This document shows positions 15,817 to 22,814 of a DNA stretch of 64,000 nucleotides, piece after piece. Made by a program: the position numbers and the translations under genes. This DNA is from JAGXSE01 sp040757295 (GTDB lineage Bacteria; Bacillota; PH28-bin88): contig JBFLXH010000001.1 in the NCBI GenBank assembly GCA_040757295.1, forward strand, positions 122,205 to 186,204, given 5' to 3'. The number at the start of each line of letters is the position of its first letter. Within the stretch, counting starts at the first letter, position 1. The notes under the pieces were generated by a model, which worked only from the letters and a program-made list of their open reading frames with translations, searched no databases and was not told the DNA's origin.

Positions 15817-17589
15817 TCAGGTACAATGTTCATCCTCCTTGGCAGGAAAATGAATAGACTTAATAAAAAAATCCATAAAGTCGTCATTTGCCGAAAGTTC
15901 AACATGTTTAATAGATTTTGCCAGGGTTTCCACTTCTTTGACCCGCTGCCAGTTTAAAAGGACCAGTTCCGCGCCGTGCTGGGCAGCATTGCCGATAGCT
16001 TGAATCCTGCTCAAAGGAACCGGGGGGAATAAGCCCAGGTCCTGGGCATGGGCGGGGTTAAGGTAGTTGCCGAATGTCCCTGCAACTAAGACCTTGGCTA
16101 TTTCTTCATCGGCAATAGACATTTCTTTCTGCAAAACCCTGATGCCTGCAAGAATTGCAGCCTTAGCCAGCTGGAATTCCCGCACATCGGCTTGGGTTAA
16201 AAAAACAGGTTTGCCATTCTGGGAAACGTGAAGAGGGACTAGTTCAAAAATGTTCTGTTCTCCACCCAGCACTCCCGCAGGGTCAATTTTCCTTGTCTTC
16301 CGCAGTTGGCTGATTAAATCAATCAAGCCTGAGCCGCAGATCCCACACGGCCTTTCTTCAGCGATAGTGGAGTAGGTGATAGTACCGTCAACAACATCAA
16401 CAGAGTTTACCGCTCCCGGCAGTGCCGGCATCCCGCAACTGATATTGCCTCCTTCAAAGGCCGGGCCCGCCGCGGTGGAACAGGTAGCCAAACCGTTTTT
16501 ACTGCCCAGGACTATCTCACCGTTAGTACCCAAGTCAACCACCAGGGTTGGCCGGTCTGCCTCATAAACCCGCGAAGCCAAAATCACTCCTAAAGTATCA
16601 CCGCCTACATACCCGGCAACCGAAGGAAAGACATATACCAGAGCGGACGGATTTATTTTCAGGCTTGCCTCTGCGGCAGAAAGCTGCACTCCCTCCTGCC
16701 TAACCCCAACAAAAGGAGCGACCGCCAGGTGATGAGGATTGAGCCCCAGGAAGAAATGCTGCATGGTGGTATTTCCCGCGACCGTTACAAGGTAAATTTC
16801 CTGTTCAGAAATGCCGGTCTCTTTTGCCAGCCGGGAGATAATGTCATTGACGCCTTTTACCATTAAAGACTGAAGTTCAGCCAGTCCACCCGGCACGCTT
16901 GAGGCATGATTAATCCTGGAAAGCACATCTGCACCATGAATCCTCTGGTAATTAGGAGCAATCGAATTTCCTATCCGGACCCCCTTTGCTAGATCCCACA
17001 AACTGGCTGAAAGCGTGGTTGTCCCCAGGTCAACCGCCAGTCCATAACACCGGCCGGTAGTGTCTCCGCCTTCTATTGCCAAAAGCCGCTTTCCCGCTAG
17101 AACTGCCGTAACCACAAACCCGTTGTCGCGCAAGACCTTTGGCAGGCTGCGAAGCGTTTCCAGGTCCGTTTCAAGTTCACCCGGAAAGTATCCCAGCCCA
17201 TCCCGCAGGTTTTCCCAATCTGTTTTGGGATTTTCCAAATTAGGTTCGACCAAAGAAATACAGACCTTTTTCACCAGGGGCCGGACGGGCTCCGCTAATT
17301 GATCTTCTGCGACTAAAGCCGCTTTAGCTATCTCCTCTTTTTGTTCACCGGCAATCAGCCACAGGTCTTTTTCCACCTTGAATTGACAGGCCAAAACCTC
17401 CTGGACCCTTTCTAAAGGGGCACCATCCCTTCCTACAACGGTCACCCTGCACTTACCGCAGGTTCCCCTGCCCCCACAGGGAGTGTTTAAAAAAATCCCA
17501 GCAGCGGCTAAAGCGTCTTTCAGGTTGACCCCTGGGCCTACCAAAAGCCTTTGCCCGGTATTGGCAATTGTTACATTATAACCGTCCAC
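15817..17589 (-). CDS. RACo-like reductive activator of corrinoid proteins
   Basis: This protein of ~590 residues has an N-terminal [2Fe-2S] ferredoxin domain (CGGRGTCGKC... and a later ACQ, about residues 36-70), a linker and a large ASKHA-fold domain with the phosphate-binding AVDLGTTTLSASLWDL (about 186-200) and VVDLGTNGEIVLG (DUF4445 family). RACo proteins use ATP to push an electron from a low-potential donor onto inactive Co(II) corrinoid protein. The GTG at 17589 has GGAGG 8 bases upstream; the TTG two codons earlier overlaps the previous stop and is too close. It is the last gene of the unit that starts at 18408. Confidence 0.9.
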   Translation of the reverse strand: MDGYNVTIANTGQRLLVGPGVNLKDALAAAGIFLNTPCGGRGTCGKCRVTVVGRDGAPLERVQEVLACQFKVEKDLWLIAGEQKEEIAKAALVAEDQLAEPVRPLVKKVCISLVEPNLENPKTDWENLRDGLGYFPGELETDLETLRSLPKVLRDNGFVVTAVLAGKRLLAIEGGDTTGRCYGLAVDLGTTTLSASLWDLAKGVRIGNSIAPNYQRIHGADVLSRINHASSVPGGLAELQSLMVKGVNDIISRLAKETGISEQEIYLVTVAGNTTMQHFFLGLNPHHLAVAPFVGVRQEGVQLSAAEASLKINPSALVYVFPSVAGYVGGDTLGVILASRVYEADRPTLVVDLGTNGEIVLGSKNGLATCSTAAGPAFEGGNISCGMPALPGAVNSVDVVDGTITYSTIAEERPCGICGSGLIDLISQLRKTRKIDPAGVLGGEQNIFELVPLHVSQNGKPVFLTQADVREFQLAKAAILAGIRVLQKEMSIADEEIAKVLVAGTFGNYLNPAHAQDLGLFPPVPLSRIQAIGNAAQHGAELVLLNWQRVKEVETLAKSIKHVELSANDDFMDFFIKSIHFPAKEDEHCT

Positions 17590-17591
17590 AA

Positions 17592-18260
17592 TCAAAACCT
17601 CCGTCTATGTTCATCTGCTATCTGGAAATGTTCTTCCCGTACAGGCATCCCCGGGGGAACCTTAATCAAATTTTTCCAACCGGATCCTTTTACCAAACGC
17701 CGAAGCCAGTTTAGGTTTCCGTCCACCTGCAAGGTTTGCAGGAAAAAAAACCCCGCCATTTCTCCCGCATATTTCCAGTAGTTCTCCGCCTCCCGGGCCT
17801 CATTTCTAATCAAGCAAATCCGCTTATATCCTTTCATCATCTCCCGGCTGCACCAATTGGCATCTTCCTCTCCGTAAATGTCCCGCAGTTTCAGGTACTG
17901 CCGGTATGGATCAGAAGCAAAATCAACCCATCCTGCGCTGAGATAATAAGTTTCCGCATTAGTTTTTTTTCCTTCTCCCAACAACAAGGATATGCAGTCA
18001 TCCGCCAAGGGAAGCCTTAAAACAGCTTTAGCTGCCTGAAGCCCGATTACGCCTCCGCCGCACCTTCCATAGGCCAGGACCACCATCCGGGGATTCCAGT
18101 CATTTTCTGCTTTCTTGATAGCCTTTTGCAGCTCAAGCCCCAGCTCACTGGGACTCTGGTGCAAACCTTGGGGCAGGAACAAGCATTTAGCCGAATTAAC
18201 GCCAAGGTATTCAAGTTCATACCTTAAAACTTCACAGGCAATTATTAGTCTGTCCATCAT
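17592..18260 (-). CDS. DUF1638 family protein
   Basis: This 222-residue protein has MDRLIIACEVLRYELEYL at its N terminus, VVLAYGRCGGGVIGL in the middle and DDCISLLLG, which I recognise as DUF1638. Members occur beside corrinoid methyltransferases, but their activity is not established. Conserved Cys in ACE, GRCGGG and DDC might bind a metal or cofactor. It is translationally coupled with the RACo-like gene (overlap at the stop) and follows the 48-residue ORF with one base between, so it is part of the same sigma-54-driven unit. Confidence 0.8.
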   Translation of the reverse strand: MMDRLIIACEVLRYELEYLGVNSAKCLFLPQGLHQSPSELGLELQKAIKKAENDWNPRMVVLAYGRCGGGVIGLQAAKAVLRLPLADDCISLLLGEGKKTNAETYYLSAGWVDFASDPYRQYLKLRDIYGEEDANWCSREMMKGYKRICLIRNEAREAENYWKYAGEMAGFFFLQTLQVDGNLNWLRRLVKGSGWKNLIKVPPGMPVREEHFQIADEHRRRF

Positions 18261-18261
18261 T

Positions 18262-18408
18262 TCAGACCTTCGTTTTTTCCAAGGCTGCCTGGATGTTACT
18301 ACCTAGGCGTCTCGCCTGAAGCAGGGCAGCTGGGATTTCTTCCATTTTCACGGCCAGTTCAATGTTTCCGTTTTTTCTGAAACTGCCACTGAAAGCAATT
18401 ACAGCCAA
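18262..18408 (-). CDS. Small 48-residue ORF, first gene behind a sigma-54 promoter
   Basis: This TTG-started ORF has GGGAGG 9 bases upstream. It encodes a 48-residue, mainly helical basic peptide (MAVIAFSGSFRKNGNIELAV at the start, ALEKTKV at the end). Its stop is one base from the ATG of the DUF1638 gene. It begins about 40 bases after the expected transcription start of the sigma-54 promoter at 18460-18475, so position, ribosome-binding site and coupling support translation. I do not recognise a family. It may be a leader peptide or a small accessory protein of the corrinoid system. Confidence 0.55.
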   Translation of the reverse strand: MAVIAFSGSFRKNGNIELAVKMEEIPAALLQARRLGSNIQAALEKTKV

Positions 18409-18459
18409 AGCCTTCAGCCTCCCAAAATACCGATTTTGGCAAACACTGTTTTACGCTAA

Positions 18460-18475
18460 AGCAAAAAATGTGCCA
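18460..18475 (-). promoter_or_regulatory. Sigma-54 promoter upstream of the activator unit
   Basis: The minus strand reads TGGCACATTTTTTGCT, a perfect match to the sigma-54 consensus TGGCAC-N5-TTGC. It lies in the 225-bp gap between the regulator gene and the DUF1638/RACo genes, which it would transcribe. Confidence 0.88.
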
Positions 18476-18485
18476 AAACCCAATA

Positions 18486-20606
18486 TTATTCCGAAGAGCC
18501 TTCCCCAGTCTGGGGCTCGGCGGCAATGCGCAGGCCATAACGGCGAGCTTTCCGTACTACCGTGGAATGATCAACTCCCAGTATTTGAGCCGCCTGGCGG
18601 GTATTCCAGCTTACCGCCAGGGCCTTGGCAACTAACTCTTTTTCTACCAGTTCCCTCGCTTCTTCCAAAGGCATCAGGTATTCGACCTTAATTCCCTGGG
18701 TTCCCTCTTGCTGCGGCCATATGGTTTCCGGCAAATGGGGCACCCGGATGAGATCTCCTTCACTAATAACCACCATCCGCTCAATGGCGTTTTGCAGTTC
18801 TCGTACATTTCCCGGCCAGTCGTATTTTTCCAAGACGCGGATTACTTCAGAAGCAATGGTTTTCTTAAAACCGTATTTCTGATTGAAGTGACTAAGAAAA
18901 TGGTATACAAGGGGGATAATATCTTCTCTCCTCTCCCGGAGGGGTGGAATCCGCAACAAGACTACATTCATCCTGTAGTACAAGTCCTGACGGAAACGGC
19001 CGGCACGCACCAGTTCTTTGAGGTCTTGATTGGTTGCAGCAATAATCCTCAAGTCAAGCTTTACGGGTTTAACTCCGCCGATCCTGTAAATCTCCCGGTC
19101 CTGAATTGCTTTAAGCAACTTAACCTGGAGCACCAAAGAAAGCTCGCTAATCTCGTCCAGAAACAGCGTGCCGCCCTGGGCCATCTCAAACAGACCTGCC
19201 TTACCCTCTTTATTTGCTCCGGTAAAAGAGCCCTTTTGATAGCCAAAAAGCTCAGATTCCAACAGGTTTTCCGGGATCGCGCCGCAGTTGATCTGCACCA
19301 GCGGCCCTTCCCGCCGGTTGCTCAAGCCGTGAATTAATTTTGCCAATACCTCTTTCCCAACCCCCGATTCTCCCTCGATCAACACAATAGAATCGACTCG
19401 TGCAACCTTAATTACCAATTCCATTGCTTTTTTCATGGCAGGGCTTTCCATTACCACATCCTCCTGGACACGGAAACGGGCCCTTAATTCTTCCAGTTCA
19501 TTTTTATAAATGGCGGTCAGATTCTCAACCTGTTCTTTTAACCTGCTCAATTCAGTGACATCTCGCACATTGATCAGGATCTTCCGGATCTCACCATTTT
19601 CCGCCAAAATTGGGTTGCCGGTCAGATAGATTTCATTTCCTTTTCGCAGCTTACGCAAAACAGTAACTGGGCTTCCCCCGCTTCTTACAAGTTCGAATAC
19701 CTCCATAATGGACTCCAGGCAGATATGTTCCTTATTCAGTTCGGAAATTGGCTTGCCCACCAGGCAGCTGGCCCCAAGCCCGGAAATGCGTTCAAAACTG
19801 CTGTTGACATTTAGTATCTTTTGTGTGTCAGTAACAATAATCCCGTCATAAGAACTCTCGATTACTGACTCCAGTTCGCGGTATAACCGCTGGATGTGGG
19901 ATAGCTCCTCTTGAATAGCCTCCATCTGGGAAATATCCTGGAGACATGTTACGCTGCCCACAATTGTCCCTTCGATTAGGATCGGGCTCCTGCTGACCAG
20001 CAATGTCTTGTCCTGGACCCTTATTTTTTTGCCGAATTCCACCTGCCCGGTTTGCACCACCCGCATGAAGCCAGGATCAGGAATCAATTCGCCTACCGAT
20101 CTCCCCACAGCATTTTCATGGGAGATACCGAGGATATTTTCCGCCTGTTTGTTCTGCAAAACCACATTGCCTTCGCAATCGCTGGCAACAATCCCGGCCG
20201 GGACCGACGCCACAACAGCTTGAAATTCACCTTGGGTTTTCAGCAAGGAGTGATAAAGGTGCAGTATCAAGTCAAGTTTAGTCAAAACACCCACCAGCTT
20301 GCCGTTATCATCAACTACCAAAAGGCGTTCCAAGAGCCGGCCGCCCAATCCCTTCAAGGGGGTGGAGCCATTAATCACAGAAATATCCTGCTCCATTGCT
20401 CGTTCTACCGGCAGGTTCAGATCATTAAACTTCAGGACGTTTTGCACAAAACCGTAAATTGTTAAGATGCCCACCGGTTTTTTTTGCTCATCTATGATAG
20501 GAATGCAATTTACTTCTCGTGCGGCAAATATTCCCGCTGCCTCAGCGAGGGTAGAACCAGGGTAAAGTACCGAAACATCCCTACAAAGAAGCTGACTTGC
20601 CTCCAT
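18486..20606 (-). CDS. Sigma-54-dependent activator with CBS and PAS domains
   Basis: This activator of ~706 residues has two CBS domains (about 1-125, for example VLYPGSTLAEAAGIFAAREV and LLVVDDNGKLVGVLT), two PAS domains (about 135-370), a coiled linker and an AAA+ domain with Walker A GESGVGKE, the sigma-54 contact loop GSFTGA (instead of GAFTGA) and LFLDEISE. The C-terminal Fis-type helix-turn-helix reads NTRQAAQILGVDHSTVVRKARRYGL. CBS domains suggest adenine-nucleotide sensing, PAS a redox or small-molecule signal. ATG at 20606 follows GGGGGG; ~48 upstream codons are ignored. It lies between the divergent sigma-54 promoters it most likely controls. Confidence 0.92.
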   Translation of the reverse strand: MEASQLLCRDVSVLYPGSTLAEAAGIFAAREVNCIPIIDEQKKPVGILTIYGFVQNVLKFNDLNLPVERAMEQDISVINGSTPLKGLGGRLLERLLVVDDNGKLVGVLTKLDLILHLYHSLLKTQGEFQAVVASVPAGIVASDCEGNVVLQNKQAENILGISHENAVGRSVGELIPDPGFMRVVQTGQVEFGKKIRVQDKTLLVSRSPILIEGTIVGSVTCLQDISQMEAIQEELSHIQRLYRELESVIESSYDGIIVTDTQKILNVNSSFERISGLGASCLVGKPISELNKEHICLESIMEVFELVRSGGSPVTVLRKLRKGNEIYLTGNPILAENGEIRKILINVRDVTELSRLKEQVENLTAIYKNELEELRARFRVQEDVVMESPAMKKAMELVIKVARVDSIVLIEGESGVGKEVLAKLIHGLSNRREGPLVQINCGAIPENLLESELFGYQKGSFTGANKEGKAGLFEMAQGGTLFLDEISELSLVLQVKLLKAIQDREIYRIGGVKPVKLDLRIIAATNQDLKELVRAGRFRQDLYYRMNVVLLRIPPLRERREDIIPLVYHFLSHFNQKYGFKKTIASEVIRVLEKYDWPGNVRELQNAIERMVVISEGDLIRVPHLPETIWPQQEGTQGIKVEYLMPLEEARELVEKELVAKALAVSWNTRQAAQILGVDHSTVVRKARRYGLRIAAEPQTGEGSSE

Positions 20607-20804
20607 TATTAACCCCCCAATATTTTGCGAAACAATATTCGGCATGCAATCAGGTTTCCAGCTTGATGCGGCATAAATGTTTGGCCCCCAAGAAACCGGA
20701 ATTGTTTTATTATTTTCGGTATTAATCGTGGCTTTCCTGTTTTTTTGCATCTGACTTATTTTTCTTGCTTATAATTGTGAGCCATCTAAAACCACCCTGG
20801 CCAG

Positions 20805-20819
20805 TGGCATGAATTTTGC
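20805..20819 (+). promoter_or_regulatory. Sigma-54 promoter of the ferredoxin/Mo-oxidoreductase unit
   Basis: The plus strand reads TGGCATGAATTTTGC, matching TGGCAC-N5-TTGC at all invariant bases. It is upstream of the plus-strand redox genes and about 200 bp from the divergent activator start. The expected transcript has a ~240-base leader. Confidence 0.85.
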
Positions 20820-20899
20820 TACACAAAAGAACAAGGCCTTCCTTTGTATAAAGCTTTCTTCGCAAGACCCCATATGGCGGCCTTTGTTTAAACCCATTA

Positions 20900-20945
20900 A
20901 GGAAATTATGATTTTTCCGGATTACTTAAACGAGCATAATTTCCT
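20900..20945 (+). promoter_or_regulatory. Perfect 11-bp inverted repeat in the mRNA leader
   Basis: AGGAAATTATG (20900-20910) and CATAATTTCCT (20935-20945) are exact inverse copies around a 24-base loop, in the leader between the sigma-54 promoter and the first redox gene. It could be a regulatory RNA hairpin or a protein-binding site. No U-tract follows, so it is not a standard terminator. Confidence 0.5.
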
Positions 20946-21073
20946 ATGCGTGATGAAATAGCCCATTTAACCCGTTTATCACGAAGGGAGTTGAAAACGA
21001 GCAGGTTTGACAAAGCAATCTCCTATAATTTGCAGGAGATGAACTTATTATTACAAGGAAAGGAGCTATGCCA

Positions 21074-21505
21074 ATGGCAAAAATCCAGCTGGAGCAAAAA
21101 CTGTGCGATGGTTGTAAAGCATGTGAATTTGCCTGCTCTGCAGCACACCACCAAACCAAAAACCCTTTTCTCGCAATAGCTGGCCGGTCCCTCCCTGACC
21201 CTTTTATTAAGGTGCTGCCATACGGCCAAGGCTTTTTACCATTAATGTGCCGTCATTGCGAGGAAGCTCCCTGTGTGGCTGCATGCATGGCTGGAGCTTT
21301 GTATTATAGCTCGAAGGGATTGATACTCCAAAACAGCGAGCAATGTGTCGGATGCGGGATGTGTGTAATGGTCTGCCCCTTCGGAGCAATTAGACTCGAC
21401 CCCACCAGCCACCGTTCGCGAAAGTGTCAAGGCTGCATGGATTTTCCGGAACCTCCCTGCATAACCGCCTGCAACCCAAAGGCCTTGCAGCAGCAAAGGA
21501 CCTGA
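21074..21505 (+). CDS. Four-cluster ferredoxin-type electron transfer subunit
   Basis: This 143-residue protein has four cysteine groups of the DmsB/HycB type: CDGCKACEFAC, CRHCEEAPCVAAC, CVGCGMCVMVCP and CQGCMDFPEPPCITAC, enough for four [4Fe-4S] clusters. It would carry electrons between the molybdopterin enzyme, the FAD protein and a soluble carrier in the cytoplasm, as there is no signal peptide. The ATG at 21074 has GGAG 8 bases upstream; an ATG two codons earlier is too close. It is the first gene of the sigma-54-driven plus-strand unit. Confidence 0.88.
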   Translation: MAKIQLEQKLCDGCKACEFACSAAHHQTKNPFLAIAGRSLPDPFIKVLPYGQGFLPLMCRHCEEAPCVAACMAGALYYSSKGLILQNSEQCVGCGMCVMVCPFGAIRLDPTSHRSRKCQGCMDFPEPPCITACNPKALQQQRT

Positions 21506-21524
21506 CGGAAGGATGGATGAAACC

Positions 21525-22814
21525 ATGGAATATGTAATAATCGGCAACAGCGCGGCAGGAATTTTTGCCGCCGAGACTATTCGCGGCATCGACAGGAAGG
21601 GGAATATTATCATGGTTTCTGCAGAAGCGGAAACGCCTTATTCCCGATGCCTGACCTCTTATCTAATTTCCGGGAGCATCAAAGAAAAACAGATTTTTAT
21701 CCGCCCCTCAAAATATTACCGGGAGTTAGCCGTTCAGCCAATTCTAGGCACAACGGTAGTTGGCATTGATGTTGGTTCGCGGGAACTTTACCTTTCAAAC
21801 GGAAACAGTCTTATTTATGATCGTTTGCTGATTGCCACCGGAGCCAGTCCATATAAACCACCTATTCCAGGAATAGCTGCCGAGGGAGTATATTTCCTGC
21901 GTACCCTATCCGATGCGAAGCAGATTGAGCAGGCGATCCCTTCCGCAAAGCAGGCAGTTGTTATTGGCGGTGGGCTTGTGGGTTTGAAAGCCGCCAAAGC
22001 ATTACGAATAAGAGGTCTGCAGGTAGCGATTGTTGAGTATTTTAGCCACTTAATGCCCCAAGCCCTTGACATGGATGGCGCCGCCTTTTTGCATGAGATG
22101 CTTGAACAAGAGGGGTATTCAATTTACTTAAATACCAAGGTTGAGAAAATCAGCACTTCGGAGAATGGAGAGAAAAAAGGCCTGCAGGTCACCGGTGTTG
22201 AACTTACCGGCGGCCAAACAGTCCCTTGTCAAATGGTAATTGTCGCCGCGGGTGTAACTCCCAACACCGGTTTCTTAAATGGGAGCGAGATTCAGGTTAA
22301 CCGTGGGATTCCAGTAAATGAATACATGCAGACAAATGTGCCTGATATTTATGCTGCGGGTGATGTGGCAGAAACCTTTGACCCCCTCTGGGAGCAATAC
22401 AGAATTAACGCTGTTTGGCCTTGTGCCACAATGCAAGGACAGGTGGCAGGCTGTAACATGGCTGGGGTGAAAAGAAAGTATCATGGCAGTTTTGGCATGA
22501 ATAGCGCCGAATTTTATGGCCTCCCCATAATCTCAGCCGGGATCACCCAATTGCAACCTGATTGCCAGGAATATGTCCGGAAAGAACCTGGGCTTTATCG
22601 AAAGCTTGTTACCCGAAGGAACCGGCTGGTAGGTTTTATTACCATTGGAGATGTCCACGGCGCTGGGGTTTTAACGGGCCTCATGCAAAAAGGAACAGAT
22701 ATTTCTGGAATAACCGAATCTCTCCTCAACCATCCCTTAAGCTATGCTTCGGCTTGCCAGACCAGCCTACGGCCCTTGAGTATGACCGGGAAGGAGGCAG
22801 ACCATGGATTATAA
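21525..22814 (+). CDS. FAD/NAD(P)-dependent oxidoreductase, pyridine nucleotide-disulfide family
   Basis: This protein of ~429 residues has an N-terminal FAD fold (YVIIGNSAAGIFAAETIR), a central NAD(P) Rossmann motif (AVVIGGGLVGLKAAKAL), RLLIATGASP and the second FAD contact IYAAGDVAET. It belongs with rubredoxin reductase, NADH oxidase and nitrite-reductase FAD domains. There is no CxxxxC disulfide; a single Cys in YSRCLTSYLISG is at the position where NADH oxidase/CoA-disulfide reductases keep a redox Cys. It probably links NAD(P)H to the neighbouring iron-sulfur proteins. An ATG four codons upstream is possible. The next gene overlaps its end. Confidence 0.85.
   Translation: MEYVIIGNSAAGIFAAETIRGIDRKGNIIMVSAEAETPYSRCLTSYLISGSIKEKQIFIRPSKYYRELAVQPILGTTVVGIDVGSRELYLSNGNSLIYDRLLIATGASPYKPPIPGIAAEGVYFLRTLSDAKQIEQAIPSAKQAVVIGGGLVGLKAAKALRIRGLQVAIVEYFSHLMPQALDMDGAAFLHEMLEQEGYSIYLNTKVEKISTSENGEKKGLQVTGVELTGGQTVPCQMVIVAAGVTPNTGFLNGSEIQVNRGIPVNEYMQTNVPDIYAAGDVAETFDPLWEQYRINAVWPCATMQGQVAGCNMAGVKRKYHGSFGMNSAEFYGLPIISAGITQLQPDCQEYVRKEPGLYRKLVTRRNRLVGFITIGDVHGAGVLTGLMQKGTDISGITESLLNHPLSYASACQTSLRPLSMTGKEADHGL

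Noticed and set aside
20946..21179. Open frame of 77 codons before the first ferredoxin gene
   Set aside because: It has no ribosome-binding site and overlaps the well-supported ferredoxin gene in another frame by about 100 bases. The start codon sits immediately after the leader hairpin.
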